Assembly (NCBI GenBank): GCA_020746105.1
Contig: CM036627.1
Span: 2,170,001-2,234,000 of the forward strand
Reading direction: 5' to 3'
Length of the DNA stretch: 64,000 nt
Origin: Trogon surrucura
Taxonomy: Eukaryota > Chordata > Aves > Trogoniformes > Trogonidae
Shown: one piece after another, positions 12,101-25,230 of the stretch
Layout of the letters: every line of letters starts with the position of its first letter
How positions within the stretch are numbered: the stretch's first letter is position 1
The notes under the pieces: generated by a model
What the model saw: the letters and a program-made list of their open reading frames with translations, nothing else
The model's database searches: none
What the model was told of the DNA's origin: nothing
Translations under genes and position numbers: made by a program

Positions 12101-15100
12101 AAGGATCTGTCCTGTTGCTCCCTCCAAGAGAGGAATTAACTGAGACAGAGAGCAAGAGTACGAACACATTTGTGCTTCAGCCAGAATCCAAACATTAACA
12201 GCAACTGTCTTGGCTGATGAGAGGAAAAGCTGTGCTGCACCAGTCGCTGGGCTCATTCTGCACTGGGCTCCCAGTTATCATTTAAGTAGTAGGGCCCTCC
12301 CTCCATACTGGAGGGCCTGACTAAACAAAACCTGCAAGAAGTGAATAGAAACGGTACCAGAGACGACAACCTGGACTGGCAGTACTGTCACTGCATTGCA
12401 CCAACGGCAGCGCTCCTCCTCCTAACAGAAAAGCACGGAAGGGAGCAGCACCAACAGCCCCAGCTTTGCTTGAACTCATTATGCAGATCTTCCAGCAAGG
12501 AGGACAATGCCTCCCAGACAACGCTCAAGGGGATAACAAATGAGAGAACTCCTGATAAAGTGACACAGAAAGAGAGCGTTAAGAAAAGGGTCTTCTCGTC
12601 TATACTGTGTGCATGTGTCTAGATGAGTGCACCGAAAAGTGTGCAATTAATACCATATAGAATTGTAGACGTGCATCCCTGTGTAAATGCTGACTCTCAG
12701 ATTCATCTGTACTTCCATTTCCCAGAAGAATATGTACAGAAAAAGAAGTTTTATCTTCTAGTAGTCTGGGGGGTTTAGCAAGAGATCTTGCCTCTGACAC
12801 TGACCTGCAGTCTGAGTTAGTCATGGTTACACTCCCACAGATTTAAACTCCCCCATCTGTGAAGGATCCTTGTCACTAGTTTTACAGTGAGACTGAATCA
12901 ATTAATGCTTCCCAAAGGCTTTGATGGAAGCAGCAGAATATTAACACTTGCAGTTGAGTGATGCAAGCTAAAAATGTCTTTAGTACTATAACAAATGAAT
13001 TTAAAAATCATTATGGAAGGGCTGGACCACCAAGACTAGGTCAGGAGCAGCAGAGCTAACCCACTCAGTGTTTAGACTTCTATCATAATTTCAGACGGAC
13101 AAGTGAAAAAAGAGATTGATTCTCACCTCTCAAGAAACCAGCATCCCATGGACATCACAAAAGACAGAAGAGGCTGTTAAGTAGCTGTGGTAAAGTGTGT
13201 TAAAGACAAAAAGAGGAAGACCAACAAAATATCAAGCACTGATGGAAAAGGGGTGAGGTCTTAGCCAGAAGTGCCAAAAAATCCACGTGCATGTTTGTCA
13301 AGGTCCATGCAGCCCATTCTGGTACAGGACTGCTGCAGCCACAAGTCACAACTGAAGAAATGGGAGAGCCTTGATTTGGAAAGGAAGGTCGTAATTTCTT
13401 GGTAGTTTCTAACTACTCAAAAATAAAACTATTTCTGTTACAGCTGGAAAAAAACCCACATAAGCATATGTAAAATGTGTATGTTATGGTATCTTGGTAA
13501 ATTCTGAAAATACCCTGTGGAATCAGGACAGTGCTTTTATGCCTGGATACAAAGAACATTTAAAATAAACTCCAAACATGTTTCAAACAACAAAATTAAG
13601 TGGTTCTTTAAAAGAAAAATAAATCAATGTATCCAACTAGCAGTTACATAAATGTCTTCTCGGATGAATTTGACAGTGTAAAGAAGTACTAAAGCCAGTT
13701 AAAAACTAATTTCTATTTTAAGGACTTTCTACACTAGCAGAGTGGTAAATAAGAGTGAGGTGCAATGTCATGGGAAGTGCTTGAGTGGTTGAGCTGAAAA
13801 GACTTTACAAGGTTTTTCAACTGACTAGATCACAATTTTCATCTAGGTCATCTTACAGTTAGGAAATAAAAATGCAAGCGCCTATAAAACCAGCATAAGG
13901 AATCTAAGTGTGAAAATGGGTGATCTGGACTGTATCACAGAGAGAAAAAAAAAAACCTAGCATTTTTTGTGCATAAGGGGATGAGAATTTATCAGAGGCA
14001 TACCACAGTTTCTAGGTAGAAGCTAGGGAGGACAAGTCATCCTGCAGAGATGGGGGGAGTAGCTCTGTGTGCGAGGAATTGTGTGGATATTCCTTGGAAG
14101 AGGAACACGTAACACAGACCCGTGAAGGGTAACAGCAGGAGTGAAGCACTGACTTTGCATCAGAGCAACTGAAGTGACACTGAAGCGGAGAAAGAATATG
14201 AGAGCAATAAGACTGGTGCAAAAGTAACTGCACGTTAGTTCAGTGAGAGCTGCATTGAGATAGTATCTAGAGAACGTAAAAGTTTTCTGTGACCTAATCT
14301 AAACAATATTTGACGTAGCCCTGTCAAGGACTAAAAATTGTGTCTGCACCCCTGAGAAATGGTTACCACATAAATAATTTCAGCTTCATTGCAGGAGAGA
14401 AACACATGAAGAAGCCCTACTCTCTGGGATACTGAACTTCAAGAAGTGGATTTTCTTAAAAAAGAGGAAGTAACTTAGAAAGTCCCTGCTTGAAGCTAGG
14501 AAATTAAAATCCATAGAATCAGCATGGAGGCTTAAGAATGTGAAAGAGTCAAAGAAGATTTGCATTCCCAAGGCTGAAAACAGGAAGTACAAGGAAGAAA
14601 ATAAATGGGTCGGCTAAGCATAAAGATACAAGAGAAACTGTAGGTCAACAAAACCCCAAAAGAAATAAAGTGCTAACTTTTAAACACTGCAAAATACAAA
14701 ATAAAATTTAAAATTGCTACTAAGTATTCTGAAGAAAAATAATAAAAATGTAATATAAATAGAAGAGCCAAGAGAAGTGTAAGTTAAATAAATAAGCAAA
14801 TATGGGCTGTCAGTTCTGAAAACAACCTGGCTACGGAAGGTATAAAAGGGAGCCTGAAGATATTTCCAGAAGTGGCTGCTCATTTGAGAAAATCTTCATC
14901 TGGTTATACCAAAGCAGATTAGATTTCTGCCCAAAACTTCAGACGTGTGGTAAGCCAAGGGAAGAAAAGCGGAGCCACTGGCTTGAACACTAGAAGATGA
15001 CATGTAAAATACCTGTTGGGGAGAATCATCTCCACTAAACACCTAACAGCAGCAGTATGCTGAGGATCATTTAAAGGTCATGTCCAAGACAAGAGCGCTT

Positions 15101-18100
15101 CAGTCTGAGCTGTGCTGCACAGAGTTGAAATAAAGTTCCTGAAAGAAGCCCCGAATGCTAATGCGTCTCAGTTCTCCCGGTTTTCAAAAGCTGAGGCATC
15201 AGGAATTGCACAAAAGCCACTCAAGGATATACCAGGGTGGAGGTGGGTGGCAGTGACGATGTATTAAGTGGTGTTTTTCCCACTGAAGACCTGGAAGGAT
15301 CTTCCAGTTGGAGAGACCCGTTTCAGATGAAATGTAGCCCAGAGGTTCTGACCAGCTCTAGTTACTTGAGGCTGACTTTAAGACATGTTGACCAACCCAG
15401 AAGAGGATAAGATCAGCTTTTACATGACAGTCAAATAATACCTGTATTTACCTGAAACAGTAAATAGCTCTGCTTTGGAAATAAACTTTAGAACAAAGCC
15501 TTTACCTGTGCAAATAAGTGTGCTTGGAATTTTCACAGGGAAAGGCACTTTCTGAGTCAAAACTGGGCAATTTTGTGTCGTCTTTGCTAGGTGACCAGAG
15601 CACGATAAGAGGACAGCATCTCCCTGGCATCCTCTTCCCAGCAAAGAGGCTCCTGCCTGTTCTGCTGGGCAACACTTCCTATATCTCTGTCACTTTCCAA
15701 ATGGATTTTTGTAACTAATTTTAAATTGGAGCACAGTGGAAATCCACATGGAAATCAGCAAAGGATATCCTTTCTGTAACCACACCACCTGCTCTAGGCC
15801 TCTCCACAGCTGTCCCGCCAGCATCCCTTTAGATTCTGAGTTCAATTTGAAGTCTTCATGGCCTACGAATCCCTCACAGATTAAGGTCTATATACTCTAC
15901 TGGTCAGCACAGGCCTGAGGTTTTAACCTCCAGCGGAGGTCAGCTGAGATTGAGCTGACCTTAAACATTTTCATTTAGGTGACAGAATTTGATCTGGATG
16001 GTTCTCTGCTCTGAAGTATCTTCCCATTTCAGTCCAACAAAGCTGGAATGTATGATGTTTCGAGTCAGAAGGTAAAAATCTATTTCGCTAGGCTGTCTGG
16101 GAAAGGAACTGACTTCAAGCAAACAAGAACGAGGTCCTTTTTTTCTTTTGTCAGTTGGAGACTATTTCAGCAATGCTTTCACAGCAATGCTTTGATGTGG
16201 CTTCGCGTATCATACTTTCAGTGATGAAGCTTAGTTACACGGCATCCCTTAAAATCATTGTGTTGCATGCCTGTCAGAAAGGTAGATTGCTATTAAAAGT
16301 AACAGAAAATGCTGGTCAGTAGAAACAGGTTTTTAGACAAATTCTGAAATGCAGAACACGTGGTTTGGAGAAAAAAAAACAGTTAAGTGCACGCGGTCTG
16401 AACAGGAATTTCTCTATTCATTTGAGTAAGTACAAAAGTAACAAAGGATCGGGCCCCGAGACAGCAATCATTTTTTAGACCTCATCCTTCTCCACGTAAT
16501 CCTTAGCAGTAAGTCTTCACCTAGCTATTTATGCACTTAGTTGTGCTTGAGTCGCGTTGGCAGTGCTTGTCTGAGGGTTCCTCGCTAGAGGACTGCACAG
16601 AACTGCAACCTTCTCAAGATTTTTTTTAAACCTTTACACATCTGTGCTTATATTTACATAGCTTCCTTTTAATGTGGTGTCTATATAAATGCATTTTTTG
16701 TCTCTCATTTCTTTCAGCTGAACTAAAGTTGATGTTTTGGTTACTTGTTTCAGAGAGCAAATTCTACTCTTTAGAAAAACAAACAAATAAAAAGTTGTGG
16801 GTTTTTCAGAAGTGGAAAGAATTAAACAATTTCCAAAAAATAAACAGTGAAATGTTACAGTTTGGTCTTAGGAAAGATAGCTGCAAAACTGTAAAAGCAG
16901 AAATGTGACTTTATGCAGGATCTGACTAAGAATTTATGATATGGACCACTGAACTCATCTTTTGTCATTTATCTCTGTAAACCTGTGAGATTTCTTGGAA
17001 GATAGTTAGTCAAATGAGGAGCCAAGATGAATCAGTGGATATAATTTATTTAGACTTTAAAAAGGCTTTTGATGATAAAGTCCTTAGCAAGAGGCTATTA
17101 AGGAAAGTTAGTAACCATATGGTGAAAGATAAAGTCCTGCCGTGGATTAAAAAGTGGTTAAGAGATAAGATAAAAAGACTGGAAATAAATGGATAATTCT
17201 CCCTGGAAAGAGGTTAACAGCAAGGTGCCCCTTCATTACTGTGACTAGCAATCGATATCTTGGTTCACCTGCTTTTGCAGATCAGTAATAGCAAGGTACA
17301 TAGTTTGCAGATGAAAATATTGAGACTAATCAGAGTACTGAAGACAACATAATTTGGCCTGACGGTAAAAGGCATTTGGGCAACGCAAGGGTAGATGAAA
17401 TTTGCCAAAGGCAGTAAATGCAGAGGAAAGCCTGTTGGAAGGAAGGGTTCAAATTACTTTTAGATGCTGATGTTCCCACTGACTTGCAGTGCCTTGTTGA
17501 AGGCAACTGTTAACGTGCATTGTAAAGAAGGGAAGGTGAACAGATACAGTGGCTCCGTTGTGTGATGCTCCCAGGAACAAAGCAGTTCGGGGCAGCAAAT
17601 AACTTCCAACAGGCAGAGCCCACGAAGGTCTGTGGGGAACGATTTTGCACGGGTGGGGAGATGGACAAGTTGAGCAGAGGTCACCGAGAATTTTTCCACT
17701 GTTGGGATTTATCTGAAAATGTGGATACATCAAGACAGAAATTTAATATAGAAATGTACCAGGATTGGTGGACTTCTATGGGAAATGTTTCTGAAGGACA
17801 GAATGGAATGGAGAGTTAAAGAGGGATATTTTTTTTTGTTGGCATTAAAGTGTGTTCAGGATACGTTATCCCAACTCAACAGTCCAACAGTTAGGGTCAA
17901 TGCCTAGACAGCCAGAGATCCTGGATGAAATTCTTGCTCTGTCCAGAATCATGAGTATTCTTGGAGCAAAGACCTAATCCTGCTTTTCCTCCATGAGTGT
18001 CCTGTCTACCAGACTATCTCTCAGGCCTCATAAATACTTACAAGGGAATTATCCGACAGGAGAGAATGTGAGACTCTTTCCAAGGATAGCCAGACATGGA

Positions 18101-21100
18101 GAGCATCCAAAACTGGGACCATCAGAAAGTAGGGATCCATGTTCAAGTTTCTGCTCTGCTTCAGAGCAGGGGTATGAATTTGGCTGCTCTTCAAGTCGGG
18201 CAGGTGCTCTGCTTATCACTGACCTTCTGGTTTTGGCGTGCAAATGAATATCTACATCGTTTGTATTGGAATACTTGAAAACATAAAAATCTTTGCAAAT
18301 ATGAGAAAAACACTAATTGCACAGCTCTTGTTTTTCAGTGTATCGTCGGACCTTACAGACTGGACAGAGAGAAGCAAATTTTCCCCTAGTCAGCATTACA
18401 GTGTTGTACAGTTTGATGCATTAAGCCAGTTTGCATTTTCCCTAAAAATTCAGCACAGTAAGAGGTCACTGTTACAATAGCTACCTACTCAGTAATATAG
18501 CAGTTATCTGCAGTAGTTATCTACTTATTGCCCATTTCAGCCTGGTAGTTTGTGTATTTTTACTGCTCTTGAATTAACACGGTTATAGCAGCTGTACTGG
18601 AGTAAGCAAAGGCAGAGGACCGAATATGTGTTAGACTACAATTGTCTCTTGATCCCTCGTGCAAAACCTGGATAAATTGGTTTTATGCAGAAGACCTTAA
18701 AGGTTTGGGAAGAAAGAAAAAGTCCTCTGTTCAGGCTGTTAATTGGAAAGAAGTGCATAAATAGTTTGCAGTTGCTGTATAGATTGATGGATTGTGATAC
18801 CAACCACAAAGTATGAACACACTAGAAGAGAATTCAAACTGTAGATTTAAACAAATCTAAATACAGCATATACACTAAAACTTCATATAGGATGATACAG
18901 AGAGGCATATCTAGTGTCAGCTGATGTCATGCTGAAGTGTTTCACAAAGGGAAAAAGTAGCTGTTCTGTTTGTCTGCTCTTCATGCAGACATCCTTGATT
19001 TTCTGTGCCCTGTTTTTTGTAACTGGACAGCGCTCGCTGAACTGACCCAAAAGGCTAGCTGGTTTCTTCAGGTATCAGTCACTGAATCTTACTCAAAAAG
19101 CATTAAAGTAGTGAGATCTTCCAGGGAAAGACAGTTGGGAAATAGCCGAGTTTTGCCAAAGCTTGTCTTCAGTTCAAGAAATGACAAAAAATTCTGCATA
19201 TTATTCTAAATAAAACAGGTTTCCTGTCTCCTAATTTAATGTCAGTCCAGAATTTTATCTGGAAAACACATGCTGGAAATTTTAGTGAAAAGAATTTATA
19301 ATAGTGTTCTGTGACATTCATTTCTGGGCAATGCCAGGAAAGCACAATGGTAATGAAAACACAGAAACTTAGTAACAAAACACTTCAAACCCAAATGTTT
19401 ATCACAGGAGAATTTGAAATATATTTGGTAGTTCTTGTCTACCCTGAAGCAGTTTGCCTACACTGAACACCAGCTGCTGTGTACAGTTGTCTCTTGCAGT
19501 GCTGGGTAGTTCACCTGGTCTGTGTTTAGAGACTGACCTAATCTTTTACACAGGACAAATCCATTGTCACCCAAATCAGAGGTTGTTACTACAGAAACAC
19601 TTCGGTACCTCTTCCCTGCCACAGCGCTATAATTTCACCCCTTGAGAGCACCCCTTTATAAAAACCTCTCAAAACCACAATTCTTCAACCTTTCCTTACG
19701 CTCAAGTTCTTCAACTCTATCTCTGACTTAAACCAGCACGAAAGCAAGAAACAAAATGTAAAACATCCAGTCGGATTAGAATCCCCAGTGTGATGCAAAC
19801 TGAGAATGTTCGTTCGTTCAGTGACATGGTGTAGTGACAGAGCTAGGACAGGACAGAACTCTAGGGTCCTCATTTAATACTAAGTTGTCTTTTGAAGTAA
19901 GTGTGACCTACTAAAGCCACTATGAAAACACTTTGTAAAGCAGATTTGATTATGCCATAACAAAGGAAGGATAGCCGCATCCTGTAGAAATACCTTCAGT
20001 CCCTCAGACAGAGATAGCGGGAAGAAGACGCTGCCAAGGGCTCAATCCTTTGGGCCGATTCTACATCTACCGTCAGATACTTGGGAGACTCAGGAAGGAG
20101 AACGGAGTTCCATAAGAGCATGAAAGAGGGAGGCATCAATATAATACTAAGATGAGAAACCTCTGATCACCCTCAGAAGTGGTTGGGTTCTCAGAGCTGT
20201 CAACTCAGGGACAAGTTTCCTGTACAAAACAATGCTGATAACGCATCCTTAGTGGCTGCCGTGCTACGGCTTATCTCACGCATCTGGCACTTCTGCAGCA
20301 GCCCATTCTGGAAGAGTTTCTGACATAGAGGTGAAATCTGTAGAAGTATGACTTGTTGCCCCGGAGAGGGCTGGATCCGCTTCCTACCTACACGCTCCCT
20401 TATGTACGGAGGGAGCACAGCGCTGCCAACACGCTCCTGACGAGTCTGAGGAGGGTTTGCTGTGCCACAGTGCTGTAGCGTAAACTAATTCCATACAATA
20501 CTGGAAGATTCCCCGTTCTGCAGATGCAATCCCTCCCCAAATGTTAACGTTAAGAAGTAGAGAATTAAAGAGTTGTCACAATGAAGAGAGAGAATCGTGC
20601 AAGTAGGAATTTTAGTACCAGCCAGCCAGCCGCGCAGAAAAACTTAACCCTGTGTGCTTCAACACTCATTTTCATGTCTGGTTCACATCCTGTTCACCAC
20701 ACATCTAAACCACTGCGTTTTGCACAGAGACCATGCCAAGGTATTAAAAAGCTGGGAAAAATATTTCTAATGGCATTTTTTTTCATAGAAGCATAGGCTG
20801 ACTTCCCAATCCTGAAGTCGCAGCAGATACTGCTGCACATCTTACACAAAAACCTGCCACCGTGTAATTTTCATCACAGAATACATTTTTTTCTGACCAG
20901 TGAAAAACTGCGTTGCCTCTGTGCGCTGCATCAGGTGTACAGATCAGAAGGATGTCACACACAGCTTTCTGCTCACTTCAGTAAAACTACCAGAGGAGTA
21001 TTTCACGAGTTTCAATAATTCTGCTACATAACGGAGTACATGAAAATTGCAAGGGTAGTATTTGTTTTATCTGTTATCTTCGAAGGAGATTTCATCGTAA

Positions 21101-23631
21101 TTCCAAGAATAATGTAGTGCTTTAAAGATTAATGAATAAGTTTGCTTTTTTCTAGTACATATGACAAATCTTTAATAATTATCGTTTAGGGATCCCTGGA
21201 ATTTTAACATGTTCTATCCTAACAAAACTGTCTATTTCCCAATTCTAGAATTCCAGAAATGTGATTTAATTGACAAAACACCCTGTAAAAATTATTTCTC
21301 CCAGTTTGAATGTTCCCAGGTACTTCTATTTTTCATAAAGAATTAACTCCCAAATGGTTAAGATTTTACATTCAGAGACAGCTGTAATAAAGAGTTCAAG
21401 CACTCTGTGTCCTGGTTGTGTATTTAAAATTCTCAGCTAACAAGCAGGAGAGAAGCTGCCAGGAATGCTTACAGATGTCTGATTTTACAAGGTTTGGTTG
21501 GGTTTTTTTGAGGGGGGGGTGTGTGTTTGGTTTTTCTTTTCTTTTTTCCAAAGTGCTTTAGTCTAATGTTATTGTTTATGGAAGTTGTTTGTCATTTAAG
21601 ACATGAAGTGACCACTCCCCCAAAATAAAGTATCAAGTTACAATCCCTTATTTCATTTTTGATTGTTTTTCTTTCTAATAGGTGTGAAAGTGGATCCTGG
21701 ATAAAAGTCCTGCCCAAGACAAGACTCCAAGCTGAAGACTCCAATTATCTATAAATCATTTGTATTTCCTGCAGAGAAAGAAAAAAAGAGGGAAGAGCGA
21801 GACAGACAGAAAAACAGAGACAGAGGATGTGCCAAGTGAAATACTCGATACCTGTCCTAACCCAAATTTCTCTCAAAAGCAGCGAGGAATTACCTGATAT
21901 CTCAAAACCAAGCTTAGAAGAAATATGCTGCTGTTGTTTTTGGCTTAATATTGAAATAAAATAACTTCCTTTTACTTGTTCCTTTAGTGTAAAATGTGTA
22001 ACGACTTACATATTTCCGAGATGATGGCACTATATATTCTGAATTATTAAAGGTTACTATCCAGCTTGTGTTCTCACAGATAGGAAGACATGATTGCTGA
22101 TGACTGTTATCTTTTTTTCAGAGATTTTTAGAACGAATTCTCTAGTTTTAGAACACAGAAACTCAAGTACACTTATGGAAACTGTGATACTACCCCCAAG
22201 TATTATCCAGCAAACACTCCAGAAACATATTTTACACTGAAACCAGCAATAAAGAAAATTCATGCCAAATACTATTTACACAGTGCGACTGTTCCTGAAG
22301 CGTTACACCACACAACATCAACTTACTACATTCCTTATTTAAACTATTTTCAAAGAAATTATATGCAAGAAGCCATGTACATCTTTTAATTTGCATATTG
22401 CAGTCTGCATTAAAATGTTAAGAAATCTAAAATAATTAACTTTCCTCTGAAACATTCTTCTAGAACATGGAATTGTTGAAACAAATTAGAGGACAAATTA
22501 GTTTTGGCACCCACTTAAAAAAAGAGAAAAGATGAAAAAGCTTTTAAAGTGATGATATGGAGGAAAAAATTACACTACATTGGCCAAAACGAGTTTCCTA
22601 TCAGCTTTAAAGCTCCTGAAGTTGTATTTCCAGCAGATAAAAATGTTATCACCTTTTTCCAGTGCTGATGTGCTTATTTTCCTCTTAAGTTACTCAGTAA
22701 TTAGAAACAAAGTCTGACACATTGTAATCTGTTTATACGTTTGAAACTTCTCCAGCAGAAATGAAAACATTCTTTAACTAAAGATGCAAAGATTCAAAAC
22801 ATATAAACGAATTTAAAAATTCAAATTGCATCTACAAGTAAATGACTGTTCTTAAAGTCCATTTTAATCGACAAAAACAATTTAGTCCCATAATACACCA
22901 TAGAAAAAGAGATTTTTCTACATTCACTCAATGGGTTTGTTCTTAACCCTCTCTCTATGAAAATTATGCAAAAAATATTCCCTCTTGCAATACTGTTCAA
23001 GGGTGTATTCAAGTATCACGGAAGTTAATAGAGAGACCTGCTCCGGTGCTGTAACAACCTGGTAGTATTAGGAGTCCTCCAGGAATTGTAAAAGGGTCCC
23101 TTGAGCACAGAGGATAATCCAAGAAAGAAAACACTTTTATTTTCTAATTGAGATATACCGGTATTTATAGTAACTTCCTCTGAAGTACATCAAAAGCAAC
23201 TGAAACGTATTTGAGAACTACGGATTTTGCACTGAAAATAAACCCAAACATCTCTGTAGAAAGTACGTGTAAATAGAACTAGCAAAGCCAGTCCCAACAG
23301 ATCTAATTTGCTTGTCTATTATCCTGTGGTTTTTCAGATGATTAGAGTAAAAATCCGTTTCCTTTGTTACAGATTCAAGACAGTCTTCTAGTGATTTTTT
23401 TAAAAAAAAAACCACTCAAGTTGGTTAGGGCAGAATGAAACTGATTTAAGTGAAATCCCTCCTTTGGAAGAAAAGCCATGAATTTCCCTGCCAGAACAAA
23501 CGAGCACAACTTACCTTGGTGTATTTGATTTCAAGGTTGAGAGTGGGAGAAGGCAGCAGATGCAGAGATGCCATCAGAGCTGCAGGGTCTGCCTTCACCT
23601 CCCCTGGCATCTCAATTTTACTGGAAGTCAT
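31..23631 (-). CDS. ALDH1A2: Retinaldehyde dehydrogenase 2, 5' part (coding exons 1-3)
   Basis: Cytosolic NAD-dependent aldehyde dehydrogenase that oxidises retinaldehyde to retinoic acid; known vertebrate family members are homotetramers of about 518 residues. Three minus-strand coding exons are seen: 23515-23631, 365-469 and 31-171 (39, 35 and 47 codons). All are phase 0 and joined by GT-AG introns. The 121 residues follow the known vertebrate ALDH1A2 N-terminus closely: [19 protein letters not shown] at the start, [14 protein letters not shown] in exon 2, and [20 protein letters not shown] in exon 3. This covers the N-terminal extension and the first part of the NAD-binding domain. The catalytic Cys and Glu would be in exons outside the window, so this is a partial gene cut by the window edge and not a truncation. 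It is transcribed away from AQP9. The start has a good Kozak context (A at -3). Confidence 0.97.
365..469 (-). CDS. ALDH1A2: ALDH1A2 coding exon 2
   Basis: 105 nt, 35 codons, residues 40-74. It starts [20 protein letters not shown] and ends EIQEADK. The acceptor is a T-rich tract ending TTTTTTAG; the donor is AAG|GTAATG. It corresponds to the conserved ALDH segment that begins the NAD-binding domain. Ile replaces Val at three sites relative to human (as recalled), all conservative changes. Confidence 0.97.
1345..1430. repeat. Old amniote interspersed repeat fragment
   Basis: TTCTGGCCTCACTGAAATCA, GGGGAGTTTTCCCACTGGCT and GGAGGCAGGAGTTCACCCCT in order resemble an old dispersed amniote repeat (consensus-like TGAAATCAATGGGAGTTTT). 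Diverged; ends approximate. Confidence 0.4.
2124..2610. mobile_element. Possible solo LTR or terminal-inverted-repeat element
   Basis: The left end TGTCCTGGGTTTAGCT resembles the start of avian ERVL-type LTRs. About 480 bp later, AGCTAACCCAGCC is nearly the reverse complement of TCCTGGGTTTAGCT. Target-site duplication not evident. No coding capacity. Confidence 0.35.
16985..17455 (+). mobile_element. LINE (CR1/L2-like) reverse transcriptase remnant
   Basis: The frame at 17014-17196 reads [13 protein letters not shown] and [17 protein letters not shown], which match the reverse-transcriptase palm of CR1/L2-type LINEs (consensus YLDFSKAFD). Downstream, in a shifted frame near 17313, FADEN corresponds to the catalytic FADD motif with its second Asp lost. 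Frameshifts and stops show an old dead copy. Confidence 0.75.
23515..23631 (-). CDS. ALDH1A2: ALDH1A2 coding exon 1
   Basis: Encodes residues 1-39, from [17 protein letters not shown] to [12 protein letters not shown] is at 23631-23629 on the minus strand. The exon ends ACCAAG followed by a consensus GTAAG donor. Exon length is 117 nt, so it ends in phase 0. This N-terminal extension is typical of ALDH1A2 and separates it from ALDH1A1 and ALDH1A3. The only clear difference from the human protein as I remember it is Leu for Pro near residue 31. Confidence 0.97.
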
Positions 23632-23753
23632 GGTCTTGGGGGGTTTTATAGTGCCACCGAGCCCCCCGCTCTGCCCTGGGCTTGGGTTGGGTTTTGGGTT
23701 GGTGTCCCCCCCCCTCCACAGACCGGCGCCGAAGACGTTGCTCTCGTCCTCTG

Positions 23754-23791
23754 TATATAGGCAGGTGTCAAGCCGGGTCTCTTCTTATTGG
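23754..23791 (-). promoter_or_regulatory. ALDH1A2: ALDH1A2 core promoter: TATA and CCAAT boxes
   Basis: On the minus strand a TATATA box (23759-23754) has a CCAAT box (23791-23787) about 30 bp upstream. With usual spacing, transcription would start near 23725-23732, giving a 5' UTR of roughly 95-100 nt before the ATG at 23631. CCAAT would then sit near -60, a classical arrangement. The boxes are seen; the start site is inferred. Confidence 0.65.
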
Positions 23792-23819
23792 ACATGGGGG
23801 CAGAGGCAGGGGGGCAGGT

Positions 23820-25230
23820 CCGTCCTACCTAGGCCCGGCGCGGCGCAGCCCCGCTCACTCGCGCGGCGCAGCCGCGGCTGCCCCCGCCGCCCGGCGGCAG
23901 GACGGGGCTCCCGGGCGCGGGCAGCGGCACCGGGGAACGCGGGCGGCGCCGGCGGCGGAGCGGGACTCGCCGAGCCCGCCGCGTCCTCCCCTCGCCTCCC
24001 CCGGCCCGGGCGGGTCCGGCGGGGAGGCGCCGCGTCCGGGAGAGCCCGGGCCCGGCCCCGCGCCGCCCCGCCCGGGGAAGCCCGTGGGGACCCCCCCCCC
24101 GGCAGCCCCGGCCCTTCGCCGCCCGAGGAGCCCCGGCCGCGGCGGGGCGCAGCGCCGGGCGAGGGCTGAGAAGCTGCGGCGGGGCTGTGGAGGAGGGGGG
24201 GGGACCCGCCAGCGGCATTGCCTGGGGGGCGGCCTCGTGCGGACGGCTCCCTCGCGGGGGCGGACGGGCTCGGCAGGGCCGGCGGCGCTTCACGGCTGCC
24301 GGCAGAGGCGCGCTCCTCAGGGCACGGGGCCACCCCGCCGCGCTGCCGCTGGCCCGGCAGGGCGCAGCCCCCGCCCCCGGCTCAGCGTGCCGCGCACCCC
24401 GCTTCCCCGGCCCCTCTGCCGCCGCTACTTTCCCCGCGCCGCCCGCTCCCCCGGCCGGCGGCTCCGTGGAGCACCTGGCGGCCGCGCCGCCGCAGGCCCC
24501 GGCTCCCCCGCAACGTGCCCGCTGCTCCGAGGCCGCCTCACTTTTACTTTCGCGGCCGCAGCCATCCAAGTTGGCTGCGCGTCCCCCGCCACAGCGTCGG
24601 ATGCGCGGTCGTCCCGCTCCCCCCCACCACCCCGGGCCTACCTGCTTCCCCGGCGGCGCCATCCCCGTCCGCCTGCCGCCCCCTGCCGGCCGATCGCCCG
24701 CCGCCGCCCGCCGCTACGGCAAGGGGGCCCCCGCCGCCCGCGACCACCTCGCGCCCGCCGCCTCGCCCTGAGGTGTCCCGCCGCCCGCGCGCGCCCGGCG
24801 GTTCGTCCCGCGCGGGGGAGCGTGAGCGGGCGTTGGGGGCGCCCGGGGGGGGGGGGGGGGCTCCTCCACCCCCCCCCTCGCAGATTCCTCTCGGGAGAGG
24901 ACGCGGGCAGGGCCCGCCGGGGCCGCTGCCGGGACAAGCCCCTTCGCCCTCGGCGCAAGGAAGAGGCCCGAAGGGCAGAAGGGTTCGCTCAGGCAGCAGC
25001 CCCTCGCTCCCAGCCGGCGTTTTGGGGTTCCCCCCGCAGGGCGCGGCCGGACGGAGCCGGGTCCGCGAGGCGCAGCCTCGAAGTGGCCGCGTGCCGGGGG
25101 CAGCGCCCGCGCGGGCCCGGCCGGCGGGAGCGGGAGCGGCGGGAGCAGGTGGGACCCGGGCAGGGCTGGTGGCACCGGGGGTGCGCGGTCACGGCCCTCC
25201 CTCCGGTCACAACTTGTAGGCAGAAAGCGT
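23820..25230. promoter_or_regulatory. CpG island upstream of ALDH1A2
   Basis: About 1.4 kb of very GC-rich, CpG-dense sequence with many GC-box-like CCCGCCC stretches, abruptly bounded by AT-rich DNA. It lies directly upstream of the ALDH1A2 TATA box and probably serves as its promoter-proximal region. It includes a run of 16 G (24845-24860) followed by 9 C (24869-24877). Long open frames on both strands here reflect scarcity of stop codons in GC-rich DNA; none resembles a protein I know. Confidence 0.85.

Larger units (their letters stand above)
470..23514 (-). other. ALDH1A2: ALDH1A2 intron 1 (about 23 kb)
   Basis: Large first intron, mostly AT-rich. I see no further ALDH1A2 coding exon. 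It contains a Meis/E-box palindrome (1042-1056), older amniote repeats (about 1345-1430), a possible LTR-like element (2124-2610), GC-rich islets at about 4500-4800 and 7900-8170, and a LINE reverse-transcriptase remnant (16985-17455). Open frames here are short and unlike known proteins. A conserved enhancer in intron 1 of vertebrate raldh2 genes has been reported, so regulatory elements are expected, but I cannot place it from sequence alone. Confidence 0.85.

Noticed and set aside
19800..19880. MIR-like tail (AGTGACAGAGCTAGGACAGG)
   Set aside because: Resembles a short piece of a MIR-type repeat, but the match is too short to support a feature.
23644..23650. TATAAAA on the minus strand as ALDH1A2 TATA box
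   Set aside because: It lies only 13 bp before the ALDH1A2 ATG, leaving no room for a transcription start and leader. The TATATA at 23754-23759 with CCAAT upstream fits better.
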